Source: a virus
IMG/VR virus record: IMGVR_UViG_3300032293_001441
Coordinates: 1-64,000 of that record
Strand: one strand, 5' to 3'
Length of the DNA stretch: 64,000 bases
The position numbers and the translations under genes were made by a program. Under the pieces are notes generated by a model. The model was not told the DNA's origin, did not search any database, and saw only the letters and a list, made by a program, of their open reading frames with translations. Position 1 is the first letter of the stretch; the number at the start of each line of letters is the position of its first letter. Below, piece after piece: positions 17,980 to 26,825 of the stretch.

Positions 17980-19316
17980 CTAGAAATCTTGAATGTTGTT
18001 GGAATAGTATAGGTCAATATTGACCCACTTTGTTCTGAACGTATTTCAACCTTGTAGTATCGTTCAGACGCGAGTCCGCTTGTATCAAGCATAAAATAGT
18101 TTCCTGTTGGATCACAACTTAGGCGAGTAAAATCATCATACGGAAGTATTGTTTCTTCGCTTTCTGCATCCTTGATTTGGTAATAACTGGATGACGGTAG
18201 ATAGTATGGCGAAAGATAATCGGAGAATCTATTAGTAAATGTTTTTACTGGATATCTTTGTCTTGCGGCGACATCCATACGAACAATGGAACCAAACTTA
18301 TATTCTCTTGCCATATTCTTCATATTTACTACGGCATCGCGTAGTTGTATAGCATCCGCACTACCAGTATTGATGGTAGAATCATACCAGCATACATCAA
18401 TATATGGAGAATATATTGTGTTGGTTTCTTTGCTAAAGAACTTCAATGATCCATAATCCACAGAACTTGATTCGTCTGCGTGCATCAATATGAAACCTTC
18501 GTTTGGTATTGCTCTAGTAAGCCAAGCATTTACTATTGGAGTAACATCCATTCTTACGTCGGATGTTTGATAGTCAAAATATTGATAGCAAGCGTATGAA
18601 CCTGTCGATATTATGCTGGACGAAACTGGTGGAACATAACTGCTTGTAGGACAATCTGGGAATGGGTTGTATTGACTTATGTTTGGATACTCGGCATATC
18701 CAGAACCAGATGCGATAGAGGCACTGTTCAACCACCATACACCACCACCACTACAATCGGTAAGTGATCCAGTGTTCCACCATTTTTGTATCTGGTCGGC
18801 ACTATAAAACTTCCAGTTTGCTCCGTCAGAAGTGGATGCGCCATCGTATTTGTATCCTGTTCCCATCGCCCAAGACTGCGAAACAGGATATGCGGCAAGA
18901 GAATAACGAACTGGCACTTCTTGCGACTCACAAATCTTCAAGTTCAAAAAAAACTTAGGACTGGCGATTGTTCCCGCCGCTATAGATTGCGATATGGTAG
19001 ATAAGTCAAAATGTAAAAGTGCTCGTGATAAAACAGCACCCATAGTAGTTGGACCAGATACATCTTTATATGAACTGGATACTATTCTTGGATCCGTAGA
19101 ACCAGAATCAAAAGACGCCGATTTTGGTCCATTCAATAGTTCTATGCTTGAACTGGTATAAGAAACCAATACAGGAAATGTACTTGTGCTTGAACAACTA
19201 TAGCCAGAGACCCGCTTCTCAACTTCTAACAGTTCGTCCAAACCCATATTTTTGTACATATAGGTTGGATAGTTGGTTATAAACGTGTCTTTTGTTGGAT
19301 ATAAAAAGTAGTGCAT
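17976..19316 (-). CDS. Structural protein with DNRLRE-like beta-sandwich
   Basis: A 446-residue protein. It opens MHYFLYPTKDTFITN, a typical start of DNRLRE-like beta-sandwich modules, in which resistance-to-shear surface proteins present a strand with Thr-Phe-Ile. Further pieces fit that fold: ALLHFDLSTI (~95), then VTPIVNAWLTRAIPNEGFIL (~285) and SLKFFSKETN (~315). The family is known from bacterial surface proteins; here the baseplate context suggests a virion component. The gene follows the gp6-like wedge gene, with a TATTTATA element 18 nt before its ATG. Confidence 0.7.
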   Translation of the reverse strand: MHYFLYPTKDTFITNYPTYMYKNMGLDELLEVEKRVSGYSCSSTSTFPVLVSYTSSSIELLNGPKSASFDSGSTDPRIVSSSYKDVSGPTTMGAVLSRALLHFDLSTISQSIAAGTIASPKFFLNLKICESQEVPVRYSLAAYPVSQSWAMGTGYKYDGASTSDGANWKFYSADQIQKWWNTGSLTDCSGGGVWWLNSASIASGSGYAEYPNISQYNPFPDCPTSSYVPPVSSSIISTGSYACYQYFDYQTSDVRMDVTPIVNAWLTRAIPNEGFILMHADESSSVDYGSLKFFSKETNTIYSPYIDVCWYDSTINTGSADAIQLRDAVVNMKNMAREYKFGSIVRMDVAARQRYPVKTFTNRFSDYLSPYYLPSSSYYQIKDAESEETILPYDDFTRLSCDPTGNYFMLDTSGLASERYYKVEIRSEQSGSILTYTIPTTFKISR

Positions 19317-19334
19317 TTATATATTTCTTTACTT

Positions 19335-19342
19335 TATAAATA
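19335..19342 (-). promoter_or_regulatory. TATTTATA element before the DNRLRE-like protein
   Basis: The coding strand reads TATTTATA 18 nt before the ATG at 19316, followed by AAGTAAAG. Confidence 0.5.
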
Positions 19343-19371
19343 TAAACACCCAACAGATATTCTGTATATAT

Positions 19372-21327
19372 TTATGCTACTCTGCCTACTATATCTTTAG
19401 TTGGAAAACGTACTTCAAACACCGATGGATCTATGGATGGATATATAACATTATCTACTGTGGCCTTTTCGATGTCATATTCATACTGAGAATAGTCGCC
19501 ATCTTTTAGTGTAAGATTTTTTACACGCAACTGAGTTACGGACTGAACGCCATCTACCTTGGCGATTTCCAGTTCCAATCTGCTAAGATTGATTGGCTGA
19601 CAGAACTTTACATTGTTTATGTCAAAATATTGCTGTACTAGTGTTAAGCAATTAGCCAAAACTTCACGCTTATTATAGTTTTTATAAACAATAATGCTAA
19701 AATCTACACCAATGTTAATAACATATCCATCCAAAATGTTAATACTGTCTGTCAGCATTCTATACTGGTTTAAATAGTTTTTTAGATTGGTGCGTATTGC
19801 TTCGTTTGTGGGAATCAATCGCTGGCTGTTATCATAACACAGAACATATAAGTTAATAGCAAATGGATTATTTTTGTCTGGGTCTACTCTATTTACTGTA
19901 CCGGGCGACAAACTTCCAGTTTGTATAGGAGAAGGGTTGGCCTGTATATTAGCCATATCCAACTGAGTATCCGTGACGGCATATACCTTTGCAATAGAAC
20001 CATACTTTGCTGGCATCGCGTGCGTTCTTACTTCATAATCGCTTTGGGTTACTGCACGATTTTGAGCAGCAAAATATGCAAGTGCATTATTTCGGATTTC
20101 GTCATTAGTTTCCGCAGCCTTTCCTCCAGTTGCCGGTGTTGGATTATTTACCCGAACCGAGCGGCGAACTAAATTTGTTAAATTTAATTCCAACAACCCA
20201 AGTTCTGTCAAATCTCCGAAAAATTCAACGGAACTTACATTTTTTATTGAATTTGCATTTACATTACTTTCTACGCCGCCACCAACTACATATCTTACAG
20301 TCAATGTTGTGTTTGATGGAGCCTGCCCAAATGCTTTGGATGATAGAAAATTTGATGGATCGTATGCAATATTTTCTGCTCTGAACGTGGTGGGTTTATT
20401 TACTGTGAATGCGTTAGGTACAATCAACTCGTCGTCTTTTATGCTAGTACCAGAACCAAATTCTAAGAATGTATTATTTTCGGCATCCACTCCCGTGACA
20501 AATCGCTTTGATGTACGCAAATATCTCAACAAAAATGGAGTAGTATCTCGATGAGCAGACAGCGTTATGTTGTTTTTGTAGATGTTTTCGTAATCTATTG
20601 GAACCAAGTCTTGTGCCAAATAATCAGTCTCATACCATCTATTACCGTCCGAATCATATACGTCTAAAACTTCTATAACATTTGTATCGTCTAAATATAA
20701 TTTTAAAAATGGAACAGGATCTGAAACTGAAATATTTTTGGTTATAATCTGGCCCGAAAACGCATCTACGGTCTTTTTTAAAACAAAAAACTCTGGCTGG
20801 CCCGCCGCGTTTCTTTGAAATACAGAAATTTCCAGTGGATCGTTTTTTGTGTCCACTGTAAAATCGACCGGAGCATTTGTAATAAATGCTACGTTTGTAT
20901 CACTGGTGGTTGCCATTCCTGGTTTTATTATCTGTGCATAATTTAAATCTGGGACCATTTCTCCCACATCATTCATTTTTGACGGAACTAATTGATAAAC
21001 ATCCAATTTAGTGACCGAAGGAGTGGTCGTTTTTGCTTTATATCCAACCGACTTTGCCGCGTCTATGATATTTTTTCTTTCTTCTGAATTTACTAGCATT
21101 GATTCTTTAAATTGATAATCTATGTAGTAAGATAGAACGTCTCCTACGTATGCAACCATTTCCATAAACATCATGCCGGTAGAAGCATCACTAAAATCTC
21201 TGTAAGTATTTGGATAATATGTCTTTGCAAAATCTATTAAAGACTGCTTTAATTGCGAAAAATCTTTATTTAGATACTTTATATCTTTCTTTTCTGGTTT
21301 GAATGATTTTGGTGTATCTAATATCAT
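19372..21327 (-). CDS. Baseplate wedge protein, gp6/J-like
   Basis: A 651-residue protein whose first 110 residues match the conserved opening of T4 gp6-like and J-like wedge proteins: DFSQLKQSLIDFAKTYYPN, then DASTGMMFMEMVAYVGDVLSYYID and NIIDAAKSVGYKA. In T4, gp6 dimers join neighbouring wedges into the baseplate ring. The central TNDEIRNNALAYFAAQNRAVT and a C-terminal VDGVQSVTQLRVKN are also typical of the family. It overlaps the gp25-like gene by 4 nt, the usual gene order in contractile tail clusters. Confidence 0.92.
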   Translation of the reverse strand: MILDTPKSFKPEKKDIKYLNKDFSQLKQSLIDFAKTYYPNTYRDFSDASTGMMFMEMVAYVGDVLSYYIDYQFKESMLVNSEERKNIIDAAKSVGYKAKTTTPSVTKLDVYQLVPSKMNDVGEMVPDLNYAQIIKPGMATTSDTNVAFITNAPVDFTVDTKNDPLEISVFQRNAAGQPEFFVLKKTVDAFSGQIITKNISVSDPVPFLKLYLDDTNVIEVLDVYDSDGNRWYETDYLAQDLVPIDYENIYKNNITLSAHRDTTPFLLRYLRTSKRFVTGVDAENNTFLEFGSGTSIKDDELIVPNAFTVNKPTTFRAENIAYDPSNFLSSKAFGQAPSNTTLTVRYVVGGGVESNVNANSIKNVSSVEFFGDLTELGLLELNLTNLVRRSVRVNNPTPATGGKAAETNDEIRNNALAYFAAQNRAVTQSDYEVRTHAMPAKYGSIAKVYAVTDTQLDMANIQANPSPIQTGSLSPGTVNRVDPDKNNPFAINLYVLCYDNSQRLIPTNEAIRTNLKNYLNQYRMLTDSINILDGYVINIGVDFSIIVYKNYNKREVLANCLTLVQQYFDINNVKFCQPINLSRLELEIAKVDGVQSVTQLRVKNLTLKDGDYSQYEYDIEKATVDNVIYPSIDPSVFEVRFPTKDIVGRVA

Positions 21328-21734
21328 ATATTTCCGGCGGTTACGTTGACTTCCAGGATCTGCGTTTCCATCTCACCAATACTCGGTACAGTATACAATA
21401 CCTTGACATATATTCTATATTTGTCATTATGTTCTGTAGTATTTGTGCTAACTTGTACACTGTTGATGTTCACGTATGGCATCCACCGAGTAACATCTCT
21501 CCGTATAGTATTTTCTATTATTGGAGAAATTTCTTCGGTATAATTTTCAAATAATACACTCCATAGTCCAGAACCAAACTCCGGATTTCTTCTTCGTTCT
21601 CCCTTTTTTGTTCTGAATAATAAATTTAAATTTGATTTTATTTGTTCTAGTATACTATAACTCTGATTAAAATAGCCCTGTGGCCCATGTGTTATGGGCA
21701 AAGTTATACCGTAAGGCTGTGTTAATGTTGCCAT
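21324..21734 (-). CDS. Baseplate wedge protein, gp25-like
   Basis: A 136-residue protein of the GPW/gp25 family. Key pieces are SILEQIKSNLNLLFRTKKGER, NPEFGSGLWSVLFE (the conserved loop that binds the gp6-type partner), then IENTIRRDVTRWMPYVNI. T4 gp25 forms the inner wedge core and helps start sheath assembly. Length is normal for the family. It overlaps the gp6-like gene by 4 nt and lies 6 nt from the gene before it. Confidence 0.93.
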   Translation of the reverse strand: MATLTQPYGITLPITHGPQGYFNQSYSILEQIKSNLNLLFRTKKGERRRNPEFGSGLWSVLFENYTEEISPIIENTIRRDVTRWMPYVNINSVQVSTNTTEHNDKYRIYVKVLYTVPSIGEMETQILEVNVTAGNI

Positions 21735-21739
21735 CTATT

Positions 21740-22195
21740 TTATGCAGGTCTCTTGGCTTTCGCCTTGGCGTCGGCGGCTTTTATGAGTTTTGAATAATCT
21801 CTAGTCAATGCATTTGCCACCGCAGCAACTTCTTTATTCTCGTTCAATGCGTCTTTTGGTAAAGTTTTAATAACATCCAACGCAGAAGATACCTGAGTTT
21901 GTTCTTCGGTAGGAACGCCGCCAACGGTTTCGTTCAATACTTGATTGAGAAGTGGATTTTTTGTAAACATCTTTGGTACAGGGGCCGGTTGCTTCTTTAT
22001 TGGTTCTTCTAGCCCAACATTAAAGTTTGGCTTTTTTGCGGGAATCTGTTCAAACTGTTTTCTAGACTCGAGTATTTCCGTCGATTTTTCACTCATTTTT
22101 TCGGCCAAAACTTCCATTAGAAGTTGAGGAAGCGCATTATGCACTTCTTCTTTTACTAAAGTTCTTATAATTTCAACTAATTCTGTCTTTTTCAT
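21740..22195 (-). CDS. Small helical phage protein in the baseplate cluster
   Basis: A 151-residue protein not recognised as a named family. The N-terminus (MKKTELVEIIRTLVKEEV) is an amphipathic helix much like that of the 76-residue protein at 6899-7129. A Pro/Lys-rich middle and an Ala/Lys-rich C-terminus (AADAKAKAKRPA) follow. The position directly upstream of gp25 suggests a baseplate chaperone, assembly or minor virion protein. Confidence 0.65.
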   Translation of the reverse strand: MKKTELVEIIRTLVKEEVHNALPQLLMEVLAEKMSEKSTEILESRKQFEQIPAKKPNFNVGLEEPIKKQPAPVPKMFTKNPLLNQVLNETVGGVPTEEQTQVSSALDVIKTLPKDALNENKEVAAVANALTRDYSKLIKAADAKAKAKRPA

Positions 22196-22210
22196 ATATA
22201 TACGTCTTTC

Positions 22211-22218
22211 TATAAATA
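22211..22218 (-). promoter_or_regulatory. TATTTATA element before the 151-residue protein
   Basis: The coding strand reads TATTTATA 15 nt before the ATG at 22195, followed by GAAAGACG, which could serve as a weak ribosome binding site. Confidence 0.5.
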
Positions 22219-22238
22219 TTATACTGATTGAAAACTTA

Positions 22239-24755
22239 TTAATTTACTTGTTCTGTTTTTTTATAAAGTCTTACCGATTTTACTTTATACGAATCGCCTT
22301 TGGCACTATACCCAGTTCTTACTACTTCTATTACGTGACCCTTGTCCACAGATTCTGCGGTTTTTACTTGGTCATCTCGATTCAATTGTTCATATTTTTC
22401 CGCCAATTTCTTAGCAAATGACTGAGTTGCTTCATTTTTTAATTTTTCATTCCATTCTTTTTCAAACTCGGAATTTACTTGTTCTTGGCTTATTATGCCA
22501 TCCGGAACCTCATACATGACGGGTATATTCATCGTACCTCTAGGACTTTTATCGTTTTTGACAATGACTTTTTGTCCATTTTGTCTTTCATAAAATAAAC
22601 GATTCCCATTTTCGTCGGTTTTAAAAACGCTCTTTTCTTTTATATAATTTCCATTACTATCTTGTTTCATGCTACCGTAGTTTTTTTCTAGCCAAAGTTT
22701 TTTTCTCGTAGATTTACTTCTTTCCAGTTGATCTGCTGGCATTTCCAGCGAAGACGGAGTAACTTTCGTGGGCATATCCACGTCCGCCGAAACACCTTTT
22801 ACCGTGAATAAACTTTTTGTTCCGGATGGCAACTCCGTAGCAGTGGATCCATCCGAAAATGTATAAGATATAGATCCATCTGAATTTTTTGTAAAATACG
22901 GAGAATCTCCCTCAGACGGCAGTGAGTAATCCTCGGACATAGCCAAAACAAGATATGTAGAGGTTTTTCCATTCGGCAATGTATCAATAGCAACAGAATC
23001 GCCCGAAGAATTTCCAAATCCATATTTTTCGATTGAATATTCTGCCGTATAAGATTCGGTTTTTGATCCGTCTACATACACAATGGTCAACACATTTTTA
23101 GTTCCAGAAATGGATACAATTTCAAGTCCAACTGGAATTATACTTATACTTTCTGGAGATATAAGTAAATACTCATTTCCATAACTGTCAGTTTGTAATG
23201 TAAATAGTGGATTTATTGGTCTTTTTACTTTATTTGGCGGTGGACTTGTATATTCAACCGGTTTTGGGGGATTTACTCTAGCCTGAGATGTTCGTTTTTG
23301 TGCTTCTTCTCTTGTAATTTCCTCGCTACTTTGCGTAGAAGATACAACTTCGCCGGTTTTGTTGTTTACAACGGTTACGGTTTCTGTTTTAGTGGGTGGT
23401 ATTATTTTATCCGGAACCGGTTCGTATTTATTTGTTTCTGGGTTATATCTGTCGGCAGATATTATCTTACCTCCCCCTTTAATCACTGTCTCTTTGATGG
23501 TCGTAGTATTTGCGGGTGCAGTATTAGAAAGTGTCACTTTTCCGGTCTCACTATCTATAGTTGCCGTTGGACTGGCGGGTGGTATGGATTTGCTTACTGG
23601 TACGGAAGGTTCGCTGTTTGCGGATGTTACTATATTTACATTTTTTGGAATTTCAACTTTTTCCTGAGACCGAGTTGGGATTACATTGTCAGTTGGCGCA
23701 GATTTTACTGTTGCTGGATTAGGCGTTATTTTTGAAAGCGCAAACGCTCCAGCGCCCGCAGTCAATCCTCCGACTAAAGATGATTTTGTAGATGCGCCCG
23801 CAATTTTTGCACCAGCGACCGTTCCAACCGCAGAACCAACAACGCCACCTCCTAATTTTCCAGCCGCAGTAGATGCCACCAAATTTCCAGCAGCACCACC
23901 CACGGCTTGCTTTAAATTTCCGCCCGCCGCAAGTGCACCTGCGGCAGACCCAACTGCACCGGCTACGTTGCCCGGAATTCCAACTTTTCCGGTAAGATTT
24001 CCGGCCAAACTTCCGGCAACGCCACCAACCAAAGATCCAGCCGCTTGCTTTAAATTTCCACCCGCCGCGAGTGTACCTGCGGCACCACCAATTGCACCGG
24101 CTATTTGACCACCAACTCCCGCGTTAGACGCGAGATTTCCAACAACGCCACCTACGGCACCTCCAATTGCACTCTTTGCAATAGAACCGGCAGCATCTTT
24201 TAAACTTTGACCAGATGCCAGTGCGCCCGCGACTCCTCCAACTGCACCAGACAATGCCCCTCCAGCCGCACTTTTCAATGTATCAAGTAAAGCCGATTTC
24301 TTGTCGGCGAGAGCATTAAGAGCACTGATTTTTGTGCCGGGAGAAAATTCTGGAACAATTGAATTTAATCGACTCATCGATTTTTCTTTAAATGCACTAA
24401 GATCTACTGGAGAAGAAAGCAATCCAAGTTTTCCGGTTTGTATTTCAGGTAAATCTATTTTTGAATCAAACTTTGGTAATGATTCGGCAATTTTAGTTTT
24501 TGCATCAGGAAGTACGTCTGACGGTATAGATGGAGCGGAAAAATTGGGTACTGCATTTTTTAATGCTCCTCCATCCGGTAAACCGGAACTAAGACCGCCC
24601 ATGGAAGGAATTTGAGGTAAATTTGCTCCAAGTGATGCATTAATCGGGGAATTCAATCCAACCGAAGCAGGTGCCGGAAGATTTGAACTAATTCCGGATA
24701 AATTTCCAGTGAATGAAGAAGGATCCGGTGCTTTAAATGTAGGAATATTTACCAT
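22239..24755 (-). CDS. Large protein with glycine-zipper repeats
   Basis: An 838-residue protein. Residues ~1-150 are Pro/Ser/Leu-rich. Residues ~150-350 consist of Ala/Gly helices with G-x3-G spacing and repeated blocks such as AAGGNLKQAAGSLVGGVAG, the glycine-zipper pattern of membrane-inserting or tightly packed helices. A Pro/Thr linker follows, then a beta-rich region (~520-600) and a charged C-terminal half. It lies between the spike gene and the gp25 region. It could be a tape-measure-like, hub or membrane-penetrating virion protein; I cannot decide between these. The repeated blocks suggest internal duplication. Confidence 0.7.
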   Translation of the reverse strand: MVNIPTFKAPDPSSFTGNLSGISSNLPAPASVGLNSPINASLGANLPQIPSMGGLSSGLPDGGALKNAVPNFSAPSIPSDVLPDAKTKIAESLPKFDSKIDLPEIQTGKLGLLSSPVDLSAFKEKSMSRLNSIVPEFSPGTKISALNALADKKSALLDTLKSAAGGALSGAVGGVAGALASGQSLKDAAGSIAKSAIGGAVGGVVGNLASNAGVGGQIAGAIGGAAGTLAAGGNLKQAAGSLVGGVAGSLAGNLTGKVGIPGNVAGAVGSAAGALAAGGNLKQAVGGAAGNLVASTAAGKLGGGVVGSAVGTVAGAKIAGASTKSSLVGGLTAGAGAFALSKITPNPATVKSAPTDNVIPTRSQEKVEIPKNVNIVTSANSEPSVPVSKSIPPASPTATIDSETGKVTLSNTAPANTTTIKETVIKGGGKIISADRYNPETNKYEPVPDKIIPPTKTETVTVVNNKTGEVVSSTQSSEEITREEAQKRTSQARVNPPKPVEYTSPPPNKVKRPINPLFTLQTDSYGNEYLLISPESISIIPVGLEIVSISGTKNVLTIVYVDGSKTESYTAEYSIEKYGFGNSSGDSVAIDTLPNGKTSTYLVLAMSEDYSLPSEGDSPYFTKNSDGSISYTFSDGSTATELPSGTKSLFTVKGVSADVDMPTKVTPSSLEMPADQLERSKSTRKKLWLEKNYGSMKQDSNGNYIKEKSVFKTDENGNRLFYERQNGQKVIVKNDKSPRGTMNIPVMYEVPDGIISQEQVNSEFEKEWNEKLKNEATQSFAKKLAEKYEQLNRDDQVKTAESVDKGHVIEVVRTGYSAKGDSYKVKSVRLYKKTEQVN

Positions 24756-24760
24756 ATTTG

Positions 24761-26416
24761 TTAAAATGTGGGAATTGGAGAATTTTCTCCTCCGCCTTCA
24801 TATATAAGTTCCAATTTATAAGTTTTTTTCTTTTCGTTTTCTTCTTCTTGAGCCGCTTTTTCTTCTTGTTCTTTTGCAGAATTTGTTGAATTTTCATCCA
24901 TTGGAGAATCTGCTGCCAATTCTCCGCCCTTAAGACCCGGTGCTCCTCCTCCACCAACAACAAAAACGCGCTGGCTCATATTTCTCGGAGCATCGTCTCT
25001 AAGTTTTATTAGGCTTTCTCTTAATTTTTTTAAATCTTCAACTTGCTTTTTGAGTTTTTCTTTCCATTCGTTTTTTGGAGCAAATTGAATATCTTTACCG
25101 CTGTCGTTTTCGTGTAAATGCTTTGCCAGCCAATCCTCACAAAGTTCTATCATCCAATTTGTTTGTAAAAGAATCCAATCACATAGAGCCATGTTCCAAG
25201 TAGTCGTCGTTCTTCCCAAAAGAACTGGCTCAACCGCTTGTTCAAACTCTCCTAAGAATATAAAAGGAGAATTTATTGTAGTTTTATCGTTTGTAGTAAG
25301 AACAATCTGCTTGTGTGAATCTACGGTATATTCGTCGTCCGTGACTATGGCATATCTTTTTTTAGAAAAATGAAAAGTTTCGTTTGCTTTTGACGAAAAT
25401 ATGAGCCGGTCACTGTTTATTACGATTTGGTCGCCGTCTTGTTTTGGATAATTGAATTGGGTTGCACCGTCCGGAGAATACCCCGCTTGCTCCTCTTTCA
25501 CATCCATCTGAAACATTACTTTTTTTGTAGTTGGAGAAAACGCAGACTCCGTTTTCCCCGAAGTGATGTGTATAGAAGAACCATCTTTGTTTATATCTTC
25601 CGTGGTATATCCTTTACCAGTATGTCCTTGTGGCGATTTTATTGGTGCTTGTCTGTTTCTAATCAAAATCATGGAGTTTCCACCACCATCCTCATATTCT
25701 CCAATACCATTATCATTGGATCGATTAGAGTCGTATGCACCAAATCGTATAGATGACCCGAATCTGGATTGTAGAATAGTATCCCCTTCATATAATTTCA
25801 ATCCACGTATTTTTGGATTAAATTTAAAATAACTTCCAAGCACACCGGTATAGTCTAGACCACCGTTAAAATTCATCTGAGAACTTGGTCCGTCAAATTC
25901 ACCATCTTCCGAATATTCGTTTATGTTTTTATCAACTTCTCCGGATTTTCTTTCTGCCGAAAAATTCGCATTACAATTTATTGTGGAATTTACATTGAGT
26001 TTTCTTGTATAAAAATATTGATCCCCATACTTCCCCACAATAACTATTTCGTTCATTAGTGGGTATTCTACAATACCTGTATTTTCCATCGGAAATGCCC
26101 AATCAAGTGTACTTTTTTGTGCATTTTGTTGACTTTTTATAAATCTAAATCTTATTCTACCTATCCACGAATAATCTTTATCTTTTCCCGTGGGCTTACT
26201 TCCGTCTACATTGGGTGGCCAATCTTCAACGTCCAAACTTGATTTATTTAAAACGGGATGTTCTTCATCCATTATAACATCCAATACCACCGCTTCTTCC
26301 AATTCGTAAAATAGTAAAGAATCTGGCTTTCGTTCGATTACAAACCGCTTAGATGCAAGCATATCATCTTGCTTTACCATTTGTTCTGATCGTTTGTCTA
26401 TGGTAATGTAAGCCAT
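24761..26416 (-). CDS. Baseplate spike/hub protein, gpV/gp5-like
   Basis: A 551-residue protein. The middle has an OB-like region with IGRIRFRFI (~85-95). Residues ~320-410 form short repeated beta segments (QIVINSDRLIFSS, QIVLTTNDKTTINSPFIFLG) like the beta-helical needle of gpV/gp5 spikes. The turn EPVLLGRTTTTWN after the needle is the usual end of these spike modules. A coiled-coil and Gly-rich tail follow. No T4-type lysozyme domain is visible. The spike caps the tail tube and pierces the outer membrane. It lies in the baseplate cluster, 4 nt downstream of a small gene. Confidence 0.72.
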   Translation of the reverse strand: MAYITIDKRSEQMVKQDDMLASKRFVIERKPDSLLFYELEEAVVLDVIMDEEHPVLNKSSLDVEDWPPNVDGSKPTGKDKDYSWIGRIRFRFIKSQQNAQKSTLDWAFPMENTGIVEYPLMNEIVIVGKYGDQYFYTRKLNVNSTINCNANFSAERKSGEVDKNINEYSEDGEFDGPSSQMNFNGGLDYTGVLGSYFKFNPKIRGLKLYEGDTILQSRFGSSIRFGAYDSNRSNDNGIGEYEDGGGNSMILIRNRQAPIKSPQGHTGKGYTTEDINKDGSSIHITSGKTESAFSPTTKKVMFQMDVKEEQAGYSPDGATQFNYPKQDGDQIVINSDRLIFSSKANETFHFSKKRYAIVTDDEYTVDSHKQIVLTTNDKTTINSPFIFLGEFEQAVEPVLLGRTTTTWNMALCDWILLQTNWMIELCEDWLAKHLHENDSGKDIQFAPKNEWKEKLKKQVEDLKKLRESLIKLRDDAPRNMSQRVFVVGGGGAPGLKGGELAADSPMDENSTNSAKEQEEKAAQEEENEKKKTYKLELIYEGGGENSPIPTF

Positions 26417-26419
26417 AAT

Positions 26420-26797
26420 TTATTTAACCTTTTTTTCGGTTACTTCCGGTTTTTGTAACTGTTTGGCGGTTTCTTCTACGGTGGCCATCAATTGCTTGCG
26501 TTCTTCTTCGGTCAGCAACATACCACCACCTTCACCTTCTGCTCCACCCTTGCCACTCATTAGCCGCTGTATAATCGCAGCAAGTTTGATAAGTTGTTCA
26601 TCGTTTCTTACACCAACGTCAAAATATTCTTTCAATAATGGCACAATCATGGTGGCATCATTGATGGTTTTGATCATTTCACGCAAATCTGTAATCAGAA
26701 TATCTATCTGATTCTTCTTTTCTTCGCTGTTTTTGACGATGTCTTTACACAGGTCAGAAAAGTTTTTGCCCTTAAAAATCTCTATGTCATTATCCAT
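26420..26797 (-). CDS. Small helical protein upstream of the spike gene
   Basis: A 125-residue, mostly helical and charged protein. It has a Gly-rich break (GKGGAEGEGGG) before a C-terminal helix LLTEEERKQLMA. No family recognised. It is 4 nt from the spike gene and shares its transcription unit, so it may be a baseplate assembly factor. The TATTTATA element lies only 3 nt before the ATG and is one half of a perfect palindrome. Confidence 0.65.
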   Translation of the reverse strand: MDNDIEIFKGKNFSDLCKDIVKNSEEKKNQIDILITDLREMIKTINDATMIVPLLKEYFDVGVRNDEQLIKLAAIIQRLMSGKGGAEGEGGGMLLTEEERKQLMATVEETAKQLQKPEVTEKKVK

Positions 26798-26800
26798 GAC

Positions 26801-26817
26801 TATAAATAGTATTTATA
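26801..26817 (-). promoter_or_regulatory. Palindromic double late-type element TATAAATA-G-TATTTATA
   Basis: A perfect 17-bp palindrome containing the octamer in both orientations, 3 nt before the ATG at 26797. Either strand can therefore read TATAAATA. It sits between the late sigma gene and the small baseplate-cluster gene. Confidence 0.5.
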
Positions 26818-26825
26818 ATATATAT

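Noticed and set aside
23686-24108. Ala/Pro-rich 140-residue plus-strand ORF
   Set aside because: It is the antisense shadow of the glycine-zipper repeats in the minus-strand gene at 22239-24755.
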